From: JBDFMH01 sp047238125
Lineage (GTDB): Bacteria; Pseudomonadota; Alphaproteobacteria; Sphingomonadales; Sphingomonadaceae
DNA: 64,000 nucleotides
Direction of reading: 5' to 3'
NCBI RefSeq assembly: GCF_047238125.1
Contig: NZ_JBDFMH010000001.1
Location: forward strand, 2,542,001 to 2,606,000
Each line of letters opens with the position of its first letter. Within the stretch, counting starts at the first letter, position 1. The notes under the pieces were generated by a model. That model saw only the letters and a program-made list of their open reading frames with translations, was not told the origin of the DNA and ran no database searches. Shown piece by piece: positions 1 to 8,230 of this stretch. The translations under genes and the position numbers were made by a program.

Positions 1-106
1 TGCTGTCATGTCCCTTCAGCGCCGATGTCTGTGCGGCGAGCGGCGTGGCGCAGGCGAGCAGCAGAACGGGCAGCAAGGCGGGCGCGGAGCGGGTCATTCC
101 GCTCAT
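1..106 (-). CDS. lptA: LPS export periplasmic protein LptA, N-terminal fragment
   Basis: Partial gene cut by the window start; only about 35 codons are visible. It opens with a signal peptide (MSGMTRSAP, a leucine-rich core, then a TPLAAQ-type cleavage site), as expected for a periplasmic protein. Its ATG at 106 overlaps the TGA of the upstream lptC gene as ATGA, so the two are translationally coupled. LptA bridges LptC at the inner membrane to LptD at the outer membrane for lipopolysaccharide transfer. The assignment rests mainly on the position directly after lptC and on the signal peptide, because the conserved OstA domain lies outside the window. Confidence 0.7.
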   Translation of the reverse strand, partial: MSGMTRSAPALLPVLLLACATPLAAQTSALKGHDS

Positions 107-741
107 CTGGCGACCCCTTGAACGATACGCAAGCGGGCACGGCCATCCAAGCGCACGGTGCGCGCGGCCAGATCCGCCGACAGCCGGTTCGCGCTGAACG
201 TGCCGAGCGGCATGCGCCCGTCGACCGCGCCGCCCGACACCGCCCGCCGGGTCTTCAGATCGACCGTCACGTCGCGCGTCTCGAGCCGGTAGCCGTCGGC
301 CGCTGTCATCACCACCTGGCCATCGACCGCCACCTGTTCCCGTGACATGTCGTATCGGCCGGATCTGGCCCGAACCGTGGCGGGGCCGTCGCGCTGGACG
401 ATTTCGGCAGCGAGATCGTTGAGCCGGACGACCGGATCGCGCGAGCTTACCTGCACGGCCGATCCGGCCTTCAACGCGAAGGGCTGACCGCGCGAATCGG
501 TGCCCCGATACAGCGCATCGGCGACGCGCATCCGTTCCTTGGCGACCTGCACGCGATCCTTGGCCAGCACGAACGAAATATCGCGGCCGCCCAGCAGCGG
601 CGCGGTCAGCAGGAACAGGAACAGCAGCACCACCGCCACCGGCAGCACGATGCGCAGGATACCGATCAGCCGATCATGGCTGCTGCCCGCCATCGCCCAG
701 CGCTGGCGCTGCGACCGCGCAAGCTGGGCCGCTTCAGACAT
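103..741 (-). CDS. lptC: LPS export ABC transporter periplasmic protein LptC
   Basis: 212 residues. One N-terminal membrane anchor lies at about residues 25-48 (ILRIVLPVAVVLLFLFLLTA), followed by a periplasmic beta-rich domain. The lines on DVTVDLKTRRAVSGG and KAGSAVQ are typical of LptC/OstA-like beta-jellyroll repeats. LptC anchors to the LptBFG transporter in the inner membrane and passes LPS to LptA. The gene follows an RNase D gene by about 20 bases and overlaps lptA by four bases. This RNase D-lptC-lptA order is common in alphaproteobacteria and supports the call. Confidence 0.88.
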   Translation of the reverse strand: MSEAAQLARSQRQRWAMAGSSHDRLIGILRIVLPVAVVLLFLFLLTAPLLGGRDISFVLAKDRVQVAKERMRVADALYRGTDSRGQPFALKAGSAVQVSSRDPVVRLNDLAAEIVQRDGPATVRARSGRYDMSREQVAVDGQVVMTAADGYRLETRDVTVDLKTRRAVSGGAVDGRMPLGTFSANRLSADLAARTVRLDGRARLRIVQGVAR

Positions 742-761
742 GGGGGGCAGCCGCCGGGCGA

Positions 762-1379
762 TCAGGCATGGGCGAAGATATCGATCTCCGGCCAGCCGGC
801 CAGATCGAGCTCGGCGCGGGCAGGCAGGAAATCGAAGCAGGACTGCGCCAGCGCCGCGCGCCCCTCACGCTCAAGTCGCTCGTCGAACCGCAGCTTCAGC
901 TGGTGCAGGAACCGCACGTCCGACGCCGCGTAATCCTTTTGCGCGTCGCTCAGTTCGGGCGCGCCCCAATCGGAAGACTGCTGCTGCTTGGAAATGTCCT
1001 GGCCCAGCATCTCGCGCACGAGTTCCTTCAGCCCGTGGCGATCGGTGTAGGTCCGCACCAGCCGCGAGGCGATCTTGGTGCAATAGACCGGCGCTGCCAT
1101 CACCCCCAGATAATGGCGGATCGCGGCCAGATCGAACCGCGCGAAATGATAGAGCTTCAGCCGTGCCGGATCGGCCAGCACCTGGCGCAGGTTGGGTGCC
1201 GAATAATCGCTGGCCGGGCCGAAGCGAACCAGATGCTCGTCACCCTGCCCATCAGAAATCTGGAGCAGGCACAGTCGATCGCGCGCGGACACGAGGCCCA
1301 TCGTCTCGGTGTCGATGGCTACGGGGCCGGGCGCCAGCACGTCGGCCGGCAGGTCTTCTTCGTGAAAATGAACTGTCAT
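762..1379 (-). CDS. rnd: Ribonuclease D-type 3'-5' exonuclease
   Basis: 205 residues with the DEDDy exonuclease signature: DTET at residues 23-26 (motif I), an Asp at about 83 in ARFD (motif II), and YxxxD at 150-154 (YAASD, motif III). It trims 3' ends of structured RNAs such as tRNA precursors. It is about half the length of E. coli RNase D and lacks the C-terminal HRDC domains; this short form is frequent in alphaproteobacteria. It is the first visible gene of the run that continues into lptC and lptA. The ATG at 1379 is the only sensible start. Confidence 0.88.
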   Translation of the reverse strand: MTVHFHEEDLPADVLAPGPVAIDTETMGLVSARDRLCLLQISDGQGDEHLVRFGPASDYSAPNLRQVLADPARLKLYHFARFDLAAIRHYLGVMAAPVYCTKIASRLVRTYTDRHGLKELVREMLGQDISKQQQSSDWGAPELSDAQKDYAASDVRFLHQLKLRFDERLEREGRAALAQSCFDFLPARAELDLAGWPEIDIFAHA

Positions 1380-1409
1380 ACCCCCGCATAGGCGTGGGCG
1401 GCCCGCGGC

Positions 1410-2219
1410 TCAATGCCCGGCGGACCCGGATCCGCCCGCTGCGGCACGGCGCACCTGCGCCCGCCGCGACCAGATGTTGAGGGCTTCCACCCCGGCCGAA
1501 AAGGCCATCGCTGCATAGATATAGCCCTTGGGCACATGCGCGCCGAAGCCTTCCGCGATCAGCACCATGCCGATCATCAACAGGAAGCCGAGCGCCAGCA
1601 TCACCACGGTGGGGTTGCGGTGAATGAAGCTGGCCAGCGGATCCGCCGCCAGCAGCATCGTGCCGACGGCGACCAGCACCGCGATCACCATCACCGGCAG
1701 ATGTTCGGTCATGCCGACCGCAGTCAGGATCGAATCGATCGAGAAAACCAGATCGAGCAGGATGATCTGGACGATCGCAGCCCCGAACCCGAGCGCCGCC
1801 ACCGTCTTCTTCTCGAACAGGTCGTCGGTCGGCGCGGTATCGACGGCATGATGGATTTCCTTGGTCGCCTTCCAGACGAGGAACAGGCCGCCCGCGATCA
1901 GGATCAGATCGCGCCACGAGAAGACCGTCTCGAAACTGGGCTGACCGGTCGCGGTCGGGGGGCCGCTGATCCCCAGGTCGAACACGGGCGTGGTCAGCCC
2001 CACGATCCAGGCGATCATCGAGAGCAGGATCAGCCGCATGCCGAGAGCCAGCAGGATGCCCAGCCGGCGCGCTCTCGCCCGCTGGTCTTCCGGCAACTTG
2101 TTCGAGATGATCGAGATGAAGATCAGATTGTCGATCCCGAGCACGACTTCCATCACGACGAGTGCGATGAGCGCGGCCCAGACCGTCGGATCGGAGAACA
2201 GCGCAAGAAATTCGGCCAT
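1410..2219 (-). CDS. TerC family integral membrane protein
   Basis: 269 residues, about seven predicted membrane segments. It carries the two TerC half-repeat signatures with acidic residues in the membrane, EVVLGIDN (about residues 24-31) and DLVFSIDS further on. Members are linked to tellurite resistance or to metal (manganese or calcium) export in different bacteria; the substrate here cannot be told. The open frame runs upstream to 2489, but that extension is antisense to the neighbouring gene and its composition is unlike a membrane protein. The start at MAEFLALF (2219) is chosen, preceded by AGGGA. Confidence 0.87.
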   Translation of the reverse strand: MAEFLALFSDPTVWAALIALVVMEVVLGIDNLIFISIISNKLPEDQRARARRLGILLALGMRLILLSMIAWIVGLTTPVFDLGISGPPTATGQPSFETVFSWRDLILIAGGLFLVWKATKEIHHAVDTAPTDDLFEKKTVAALGFGAAIVQIILLDLVFSIDSILTAVGMTEHLPVMVIAVLVAVGTMLLAADPLASFIHRNPTVVMLALGFLLMIGMVLIAEGFGAHVPKGYIYAAMAFSAGVEALNIWSRRAQVRRAAAGGSGSAGH

Positions 2220-2309
2220 GGATCGTCCCTGATTGCGTACGTCGCCTAAAAGCGTCAGTCTGGCAGTCGTTCCGCAGGCGTCACCGCTTGCATGGGAAGG
2301 GGGCTGACC

Positions 2310-2699
2310 ATGAACAATCCCTACAAGCCGGCTGCAACAGGCACCGGCAGCTTCGACCTCAACCGCCCGTCGATCATCTCGCTGCTCAACCTCGGCGGTT
2401 TCCTGACCGGGGGGCTGACTTCGCTGGTGGCGGTGGTGCTGGCCTATGTCTGGCGGCAGGAATCGCCCCAGCCGTGGGAGGCATCGCACTATACTTACCT
2501 GTTGCGCACCTTCTGGATCGTGATCGCGGCGAGCGTCGTCGGCGTGATATTGTCGGTCATCACTTTCGGTCTTGCCATCTTCCTGGTGGCGCCGGCGGGG
2601 CTGCTGGTGGCGATCTGGGCGGCGGTCCGCAGCGTGATGTCGCTGATTCGCGCGCAGCGCCGCGAACCGATGCCGGACCCGCGGACGCTGCTGGCCTGA
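2310..2699 (+). CDS. Small DUF4870-like membrane protein
   Basis: 129 residues from the ATG at 2310, which is preceded at good spacing by GGAAGGGGG; an in-frame ATG at 2292 would add six residues but has no ribosome site. Three hydrophobic segments are visible: around ISLLNLGGFLTGGL to VVLAY, a segment around FWIVIAASVVGVIL, and one around FLVAPAGLLVAIW. The layout resembles the DUF4870 (Tic20-like) membrane proteins of unknown function. It is divergent from the TerC gene with about 90 bases between them. Confidence 0.75.
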   Translation: MNNPYKPAATGTGSFDLNRPSIISLLNLGGFLTGGLTSLVAVVLAYVWRQESPQPWEASHYTYLLRTFWIVIAASVVGVILSVITFGLAIFLVAPAGLLVAIWAAVRSVMSLIRAQRREPMPDPRTLLA

Positions 2700-2860
2700 G
2701 CCGACGGCAAGGCGGGTTGCGGCGAAAACGCTCGCCGAACAGCGGTTTTTACTTTAAGGCGAATCGCCGGCGCGGTTAATTGCGCGCTGAAGGACGTGCG
2801 CGCATCGCCCGGCGTGCGGGTTTTTCATGACAGGGGCGGGTTCGGAAAGATTTTTCAGGC

Positions 2861-3670
2861 ATGGGTTTTGATCGTGGACGGCGCGGGCAGCGCGGCGGCA
2901 AGGACAAGCGCGACGGCTTCGGTGACGACAGCTTCTACGGCGGCGGCGGTGGTGGTGGCGATCGCTTCGGTGGCGGTGGCGGCTATGGCGGCGGCGGTGA
3001 TCGCTTCGGCGGCGGGGGCGGCGGTTATGGCGGCGGCGGTGATCGTTTCGGCGGTGGCGGCGGTGGCGGTGGCTTCCGCGGCGGCGGCGGTGGTGGCTTC
3101 GGCGGTGGTGGCGGCGGCGGCAGCCGGATGCCCGCGCAGGTCATCGGCGAGGGCAAGGGCATCGTCAAGTTCTTCAACGGCCAGAAGGGCTTCGGCTTCA
3201 TCGTGCGCGATGACGGCGGTGAAGACGTGTTCGTCCATATCTCTGCTGTCGAGCAGGCCGGCCTGACCGGGCTGGCCGAGGGTCAGCCGCTTGAATTCAC
3301 TCTGGTCGATCGTGGCGGCCGCATCTCCGCGACCGACCTGAAGATCGATGGCGAGCCGATGCCGGTTACCGATCGTGGTCCGCCGCGCGATGCCAGCGGT
3401 CCGGGCGCCCCGCGTGGCCCGGCCGGCGCCGGTGGCCCGCAGCGCCAGCTGACTGGTGAGAAGGCTTCGGGCACCGTCAAGTTCTTCAATGCGATGAAGG
3501 GCTTCGGCTTCATTCAGCGCGACGATGGCCAGCCGGACGCGTTCGTCCACATCTCCGCTGTCGAGCGTGCGGGCATGACGAACCTGAACGAGGGCGATCG
3601 CCTGAACTTCGAACTGGAAGTCGATCGTCGCGGCAAGTACGCGGCGGTGAACCTCAGCCCGCTCCAGTAA
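2861..3670 (+). CDS. Glycine-rich protein with two cold-shock domains
   Basis: 269 residues. Residues about 27-88 are almost entirely glycine with three GDRFGGGGG units (Asp at 34, 47 and 61), resembling an RGG/FGG-type low-complexity RNA-binding region. Two cold-shock domains follow at about 97-162 and 200-267, each with an RNP1 (KGFGFI) and an RNP2 (VFVHIS or AFVHIS) motif, joined by a Pro/Gly-rich linker. Double CSD proteins are known in alphaproteobacteria, but the long glycine-rich head is unusual. Likely a single-stranded RNA or DNA chaperone. A leader of about 160 bases precedes it and a strong hairpin terminator follows. Confidence 0.85.
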   Translation: MGFDRGRRGQRGGKDKRDGFGDDSFYGGGGGGGDRFGGGGGYGGGGDRFGGGGGGYGGGGDRFGGGGGGGGFRGGGGGGFGGGGGGGSRMPAQVIGEGKGIVKFFNGQKGFGFIVRDDGGEDVFVHISAVEQAGLTGLAEGQPLEFTLVDRGGRISATDLKIDGEPMPVTDRGPPRDASGPGAPRGPAGAGGPQRQLTGEKASGTVKFFNAMKGFGFIQRDDGQPDAFVHISAVERAGMTNLNEGDRLNFELEVDRRGKYAAVNLSPLQ

Positions 3671-3688
3671 GGATCGGTCGAGACATGG

Positions 3689-3724
3689 CGGCCCGGCCCG
3701 CGATCGCGCGGTCCGGGCCGTTTT
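3689..3724 (+). terminator. Rho-independent terminator after the cold-shock gene
   Basis: Perfect 8-bp inverted repeat CGGCCCGG (3689-3696) and CCGGGCCG (3713-3720), with further CG pairing inside the loop, followed at once by TTTT. It lies 18 bases after the stop codon of the double cold-shock-domain gene. The next gene starts about 17 bases later, so it likely needs its own promoter or read-through. Confidence 0.75.
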
Positions 3725-3740
3725 GCGTTTAGGCGCCATC

Positions 3741-4802
3741 GTGACCGATTTCTCGCTCGACCCGCCCGATCCGATACCAGCCGCCGCCACCCGCCCGGCG
3801 CGCGACCCGGCCGAGCGCGCCGCGATCGAGGACAAGGCGGCCCGCTTCGTCCGGCGCCTGCTGGCGAGCCCGATCGACGATCCGGAATTCATCCGTCGCT
3901 CTGACGGCATCGCCGGGTTCGGCCAGCCGGAAATGGAAGCCGCGTCCGCCCTGTCGGCAAGGCTGGTCGATCGCCCCGCGCAAGCGATCCAGGCCGAAAC
4001 CGCGCTGGGCGCCGATCTGGATCGGTTGGGCGTGCTGGTCGCCGCGCTCGATCCGGCTGCGAACGCCGATCTCCTGGCCCCGCGTCGCCTGTTCGGCCTG
4101 GCTTCCGCCCCCCCGCGCTTGCCAGACTATTTCAGGCGTTTCGAAGCGGCCGAGCCGGAGATCGCCGGGCTGTTGCGCGGCCTGATCACCGCGCGCGATT
4201 CGCTGCTCCGCGACAATGCCGCGATCGACGGCGATCGCGAGCGGCTGAAGGCAGCAATGGCGGCGCTGGACCTGGCGACCGATCAGGCCCGCGCGCTGGA
4301 TGCCAAGCTGGATGCCGCCGCACGCGAACTGGCGCAGGCAGATCCGCAGCGCGCCGCGTCGATCCGCGATGGTGCGCTGCTGCACGCGCGCGGGCGCACC
4401 GCCGATCTGCTGACGATGGCGGCGGTGGCCGGCCAGGGCTGGCTGGCACTCGACCTGATCCGGCGCAACAATCTCGAACTGATCAAGGCGATCGACCGGA
4501 TCCGCACCGTGACACTGGCGGCGTTGTCGACCGCGGTCGCCGTGGCACGGGCGCTGGGCCAGCAACGGCTGGCGCTGGATCGCATCGCCGAGCTGGACCG
4601 CGGCATCGCCCAGGCGGCCGAACGCACCGCTGCGCGGCTGACTGACGATGCGTCCCAGGCCGATGCCGAGCTGGCGCGGCTCACCGCCTCGCTCGGCGAG
4701 GCGCGGGCGGCACTGGCGATCGTGGGGGATTTCCGGGTGCGCTCGCTGGCAAGCCTGGGATCGGCGGCCGATGCGCTGGCATCGGGCCCGCAGCGGATCT
4801 GA
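3741..4802 (+). CDS. TelA-like toxic anion resistance family protein
   Basis: 353 residues if started at the GTG at 3741; a TTG at 3723 lies in the terminator hairpin tail and is unlikely. The protein is soluble, largely helical and Ala/Leu/Arg-rich, with no signal peptide. The pattern FVRRLLASPIDDPEF near the start, an RRNNLELIKAIDRI segment and the long coiled helices are typical of the TelA/KlaA family, linked to tellurite resistance and to membrane-stress responses. The next gene resembles XpaC, a known genomic partner of TelA in Firmicutes (yaaN/xpaC). I infer a two-gene unit. No enzymatic motif is seen. Confidence 0.72.
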   Translation: MTDFSLDPPDPIPAAATRPARDPAERAAIEDKAARFVRRLLASPIDDPEFIRRSDGIAGFGQPEMEAASALSARLVDRPAQAIQAETALGADLDRLGVLVAALDPAANADLLAPRRLFGLASAPPRLPDYFRRFEAAEPEIAGLLRGLITARDSLLRDNAAIDGDRERLKAAMAALDLATDQARALDAKLDAAARELAQADPQRAASIRDGALLHARGRTADLLTMAAVAGQGWLALDLIRRNNLELIKAIDRIRTVTLAALSTAVAVARALGQQRLALDRIAELDRGIAQAAERTAARLTDDASQADAELARLTASLGEARAALAIVGDFRVRSLASLGSAADALASGPQRI

Positions 4803-4873
4803 TTGCTCACCCCGTTCGGTGAAAGGCTTGGCGGGCGGGGGGCGATCGGGATAAGCCGCGGCTGGAGCCGCAG

Positions 4874-5389
4874 ATGACCGACAAGAGCCTGTTCGATCGC
4901 GTACGCGCCTGGCTGGGCGATACCGGCCCCGCGCCTGCCGCACCCGCGGCAGCGCCGCCCGCGGCCGAGCGCGCACCTGCGACGCCGCCTGCGCCCGCGC
5001 CGTCATCGGCACCAGACCCCGATGATCCGCGCATCCCGGATGCCTCGCGCGCGAAGGTGCGCGCAGTGCTGGAACTGATCGCCGATCTCGAATCGCGGAT
5101 CAGCGACGACAGCCTGGCAGCCGGCACGCGTGTCGATCTCGATCAGATGCGCAGCGTGCACATGCCGCGCCTGATCCAGAGCTATGTCGACATCCCAGCC
5201 GCGCACCGGTCCGAAATCTTCCGCCGCACCGGCCGGTCGGCCAGCTATGTGCTGAACGACGGGCTCGATGTGATGGCGGAACGGCTGCGGGCGATGTCGA
5301 AATCGCTCGCGCAGGGCAATATCGATGCCTTTACGGACAATATGCGCTTCATCGACAGCCGTTACGGATCGCGATCGCCGCTTGATTGA
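4874..5389 (+). CDS. Hypothetical protein resembling the XpaC/YceG partner of TelA
   Basis: 171 residues. An Ala/Pro-rich disordered stretch covers residues about 18-50, then a helical C-terminal domain. In it the pattern HMPRLIQSYVDIP followed by helices ending in NIDAFTDNMRFIDSRYG looks like the XpaC-type domain (phosphate hydrolysis/YceG-like), whose helices end similarly. The match is weak and by eye. It follows the TelA-like gene on the same strand with a 71-base gap and a GGAG site 8 bases before its ATG. Its last 28 bases overlap the 3' end of the opposite-strand Myb-like gene. Confidence 0.6.
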   Translation: MTDKSLFDRVRAWLGDTGPAPAAPAAAPPAAERAPATPPAPAPSSAPDPDDPRIPDASRAKVRAVLELIADLESRISDDSLAAGTRVDLDQMRSVHMPRLIQSYVDIPAAHRSEIFRRTGRSASYVLNDGLDVMAERLRAMSKSLAQGNIDAFTDNMRFIDSRYGSRSPLD

Positions 5390-5628
5390 GCGCCCGCGGC
5401 GCAGGCTATGGGCGCACCTTCGCCATGAAAGCCGACCCGGCCCTTGCGCAAGGTGGACCTGACCGGCACGCCCAATATGTTGGCACGGCTGCGGCACGCT
5501 TCCTGGGTGCGCCCGATCGCGCGGGCGACATCGCCCAGCAATTCCCCGGCCTGCAGCCGGCGGGTGAGTTCTGCATCGGCCTCCGCCGTCCAGGCTGCAC
5601 GGTGCGCAGTACGGGTCTGTCCGATCAT
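5362..5628 (-). CDS. Small Myb/SANT-like DNA-binding domain protein
   Basis: 88 residues from the ATG at 5628, which has GGGAG about nine bases upstream. Residues about 10-45 look like a Myb/SANT-type helix-turn-helix: a conserved Trp (AAWTAEADAEL), a GE-L loop, then AxxIGRTQEACRSRA and a VPVRS end. Small proteins of this shape are common in alphaproteobacteria and are presumed DNA-binding, but targets are unknown. The C-terminal tail (after about residue 55) has no clear structure and is read from DNA antisense to the end of the preceding gene. Confidence 0.62.
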   Translation of the reverse strand: MIGQTRTAHRAAWTAEADAELTRRLQAGELLGDVARAIGRTQEACRSRANILGVPVRSTLRKGRVGFHGEGAPIACAAGAQSSGDRDP

Positions 5629-5732
5629 CTCAACCACTCCCAACAACTTCAGTGTTGCACGGGAAATAGCTGCGATCAGTTTAATCGACGCGGAATGGGA
5701 TTGTCAGCGAAGCGAAAGGTTTGGCGCCTGGA

Positions 5733-7334
5733 TTACGCGATCATCCGGCGCAGTGTCTCGATCATGTCGGCCTCTGCAGCCGGCTTGTCGCGCCGGATAC
5801 GGGCGATGCGCGGGAAACGCATCGCCAGGCCCGATTTGTGGCGCTTGGATTCATGGATAGAATCAAACGCAACTTCCAAGACCAGCGTCTTTTCCACTTC
5901 GCGGACGGGGCCGAAGCGTTGCACCGTCTTCGTCCGCACGAAGCGATCCAGCCACGCCAGTTCCTCGTCGGTAAAGCCGGAATAGGCCTTGCCCACCGGC
6001 AGCAGTTCGCCACCCTCGGCCGGGTCTGCAGTCCAGCAGCCGAACGTGTAGTCCGAATAGAAGCTCGATCGTTTGCCATGCCCGCGCTGGGCATACATCA
6101 TCACGCAATCGGCGGTCAGCGGATCGCGTTTCCACTTATACCATAGCCCGACCCGCCGGCCCGAGGCATAGGGGCTGTCGCGGCGCTTGAGCATCACGCC
6201 TTCGATCGCCGCATCGCGCGCGCCGCCGCGGATACCGGCCAGTGCTTCGAAATCGTCGGCCGCGATCAGCGCGGAAAGATCGAACCGCTCGGGATCGAGT
6301 GCCGGTACCAGCGCCTCGAGCCGAGCCCGCCGTTCGGACCATGGCAGCGCGCGGACATCGGCGCCCTGATCGAACAGGATGTCGTAAAGCCGCACGAACG
6401 CCGGATAGTCCGCCTGCATCTTGGCCGTCACGGCCTTGCGGCCAAGCCGCTGCTGCAGCGCGTTGAAGCTGGCCGCGCCATCCGCGCCGCCCTGCCCTTC
6501 GCCCTTCACCAGCAATTCGCCGTCCAGCACGGCATCGGCAGTGAAGGCCGCCGCCACATCGGGGAAACTGCCGGTGATATCGTCGCCCGCACGGCTGTAG
6601 AGCCGGGTTTCGCCGCCGGCCCGCACGATCTGTACGCGAATGCCATCCCATTTCCATTCGGCGGCATATTCGGCGAGATCGACCACCGTCTCCTCGAGCG
6701 GATGGGCGAGCATGAACGGCCGGAATACCGGCGCATCGCGCGGTACCGGGCGATCACCCCTCCCTTCCGCCCAGGCGAACAGTTCGAGATAAGGCGGGCG
6801 GACGCCGTGCCAAAGCTCCTCCACTTCGTCCACGTCCACCCCGAACGCATCGGCAAGCGCGGTCTTCGCCAGCCGCGCCGACACGCCGACACGCAGCCCG
6901 CCCGTGGCCAGCTTCAGCAGCGCGAACCGCCCGGACGCATCGAGATGGTCGAGCATCGTTGCCAATGCCCGCGGTGCCTGCGCTCGGCCGAGCGTCGCCA
7001 GCTTCTCGACGACTGCAGACAGCCGCAGTGCGCCATCGTCGATCTCGGCGGGTTCACCCGGCGGCTTCGGCCACAGCAGCGACACCGTCTCCGCCATGTC
7101 GCCGACATAGTCGCGGCTCATCGCGAACAATATCGGATCGACGCGCTCCTCCACGATCGCGCGGATCGCGGCCGGCTTGACTGCCGGCAGATCGAGCGTG
7201 CCGGTGAGCGCCGCCATCGCCAACCCGCGATCGGGATCGGGCACGCGGCGCAGATAATCGCCGATTAGCCGCAGCTTGGCATTGCGCGACCTTGTGTAGA
7301 CAAGCGCATCGAGGAGCTGGGAGAAGTCGCGCAT
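5733..7334 (-). CDS. ATP-dependent DNA ligase (cisplatin-damage-response type)
   Basis: 533 residues. An N-terminal helical DNA-binding domain (about 1-190) precedes the nucleotidyltransferase domain with the adenylated lysine in KWDGIR (Lys at about 228), then motif III-like LDGEL, motif IV EGVMLKR and motif V WYKWKR. An OB-fold domain ends the protein. It seals nicks using ATP. This ligase type usually sits beside an exonuclease, an Lhr-like helicase and a metallophosphoesterase; here those partners are absent and the adjacent phosphoesterase is of another type. Start at MRDFSQLL (7334) rather than a TTG four codons upstream. Confidence 0.88.
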   Translation of the reverse strand: MRDFSQLLDALVYTRSRNAKLRLIGDYLRRVPDPDRGLAMAALTGTLDLPAVKPAAIRAIVEERVDPILFAMSRDYVGDMAETVSLLWPKPPGEPAEIDDGALRLSAVVEKLATLGRAQAPRALATMLDHLDASGRFALLKLATGGLRVGVSARLAKTALADAFGVDVDEVEELWHGVRPPYLELFAWAEGRGDRPVPRDAPVFRPFMLAHPLEETVVDLAEYAAEWKWDGIRVQIVRAGGETRLYSRAGDDITGSFPDVAAAFTADAVLDGELLVKGEGQGGADGAASFNALQQRLGRKAVTAKMQADYPAFVRLYDILFDQGADVRALPWSERRARLEALVPALDPERFDLSALIAADDFEALAGIRGGARDAAIEGVMLKRRDSPYASGRRVGLWYKWKRDPLTADCVMMYAQRGHGKRSSFYSDYTFGCWTADPAEGGELLPVGKAYSGFTDEELAWLDRFVRTKTVQRFGPVREVEKTLVLEVAFDSIHESKRHKSGLAMRFPRIARIRRDKPAAEADMIETLRRMIA

Positions 7335-7384
7335 CGCCAAGCGCAACGATCGCCCGCAGCTTCGGTGCCGGCAAAGGAGTTATG

Positions 7385-8203
7385 ATGATCCAGCGAGCGA
7401 TCGCGATACTGCTGCTGATTGGCGTGGCGTTGCTGGGCTATGGCTATGCGGAGGCGGTGCGCACGCCCGTCGTCCGCACGCTGGCGGTGCGCTGGCCCGG
7501 CTGGACCGGGCCGCCGATCACGCTGTTGCTGATGGCGGATATCCATGTGGCGGAGCCGGACATGCCGCCGGCCCGCCTGGCCCGGATCGTGGCACAGGCC
7601 AACGCGCTGGCGCCCGACTGTGTGTTGATCGCGGGCGACATGGTGAGCGACAAGATGGTCGCGACGCGCCACGTGCCGACAGCCGAAGCGGTGGCGCCGC
7701 TGGCCGGCCTGCGACCGCGCCTAACCACGATCGCGGTGCCCGGCAATCATGATCACTGGCGCGGCGGGGCCGACATGGCGACGGCCCTGCGCGGGGTCGG
7801 CGTGACCGTGCTGGCGAATGCGGCCGCACGCTGCGGCCCGATCGCGGTCGCCGGCGTCGACGATGATTTCACGGGCCGGGCCGACGTGCCAAAGACGATC
7901 GCGGCGGCCCGCGCGCTGGGCGGGCCGCGCCTGATGCTCAGCCACAGCCCCGATGTCTTCCCGGCGGCGCGGGGCGTGCCGCTGGTGCTGGCCGGCCACA
8001 CCCATTGCGGACAGATCGCGCCGCCGCTGATCGGTCCGCTCTCCACCATGTCGCGCTATGGCAGGCGCTATGCGTGCGGCGTCGTTTCGGAATCGGGCCG
8101 CCAGCTAGTCGTCACCAGCGGCATCGGCACGTCGCTGCTACCGCTCAGGATCGGCGCGCCACCCGAAATGTGGCTGATCCGGATCGGCGCGCCTGCGCCC
8201 TGA
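7385..8203 (+). CDS. Membrane-anchored calcineurin-like metallophosphoesterase (YkuE/YaeI-type)
   Basis: 272 residues. An N-terminal membrane anchor (about residues 3-20) is followed by the metallophosphoesterase motifs DxH (52-54), GDxV (84-87), GNHD (120-123) and GHTHCGQ near the C-terminus. These hold two metal ions; the active site would face the periplasm. The substrate is not evident; YkuE/YaeI relatives act on phosphodiesters of lipids. An AAAGGAG site lies 5 bases before the ATG at 7385 (an ATG at 7382 is too close). It is divergent from the DNA ligase, about 50 bases apart. Confidence 0.82.
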   Translation: MIQRAIAILLLIGVALLGYGYAEAVRTPVVRTLAVRWPGWTGPPITLLLMADIHVAEPDMPPARLARIVAQANALAPDCVLIAGDMVSDKMVATRHVPTAEAVAPLAGLRPRLTTIAVPGNHDHWRGGADMATALRGVGVTVLANAAARCGPIAVAGVDDDFTGRADVPKTIAAARALGGPRLMLSHSPDVFPAARGVPLVLAGHTHCGQIAPPLIGPLSTMSRYGRRYACGVVSESGRQLVVTSGIGTSLLPLRIGAPPEMWLIRIGAPAP

Positions 8204-8230
8204 TTGGGGCAGCGGCGCGCCAGCCGTGGA

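Noticed and set aside
2220..2489. 90-codon extension of the TerC gene
   Set aside because: No hydrophobic pattern, lies antisense over the divergent small membrane-protein gene; ATG at 2219 fits better.
2700..2760. CGGCGA/TCGCCG hairpin after the small DUF4870-like gene
   Set aside because: Six-base stem and a T-run that starts nine bases later; too weak for a terminator call.
2940..3120. Tandem GGCGGC repeats, possible CRISPR or satellite
   Set aside because: They encode in-frame polyglycine of the cold-shock protein; no spacer-like unique units.
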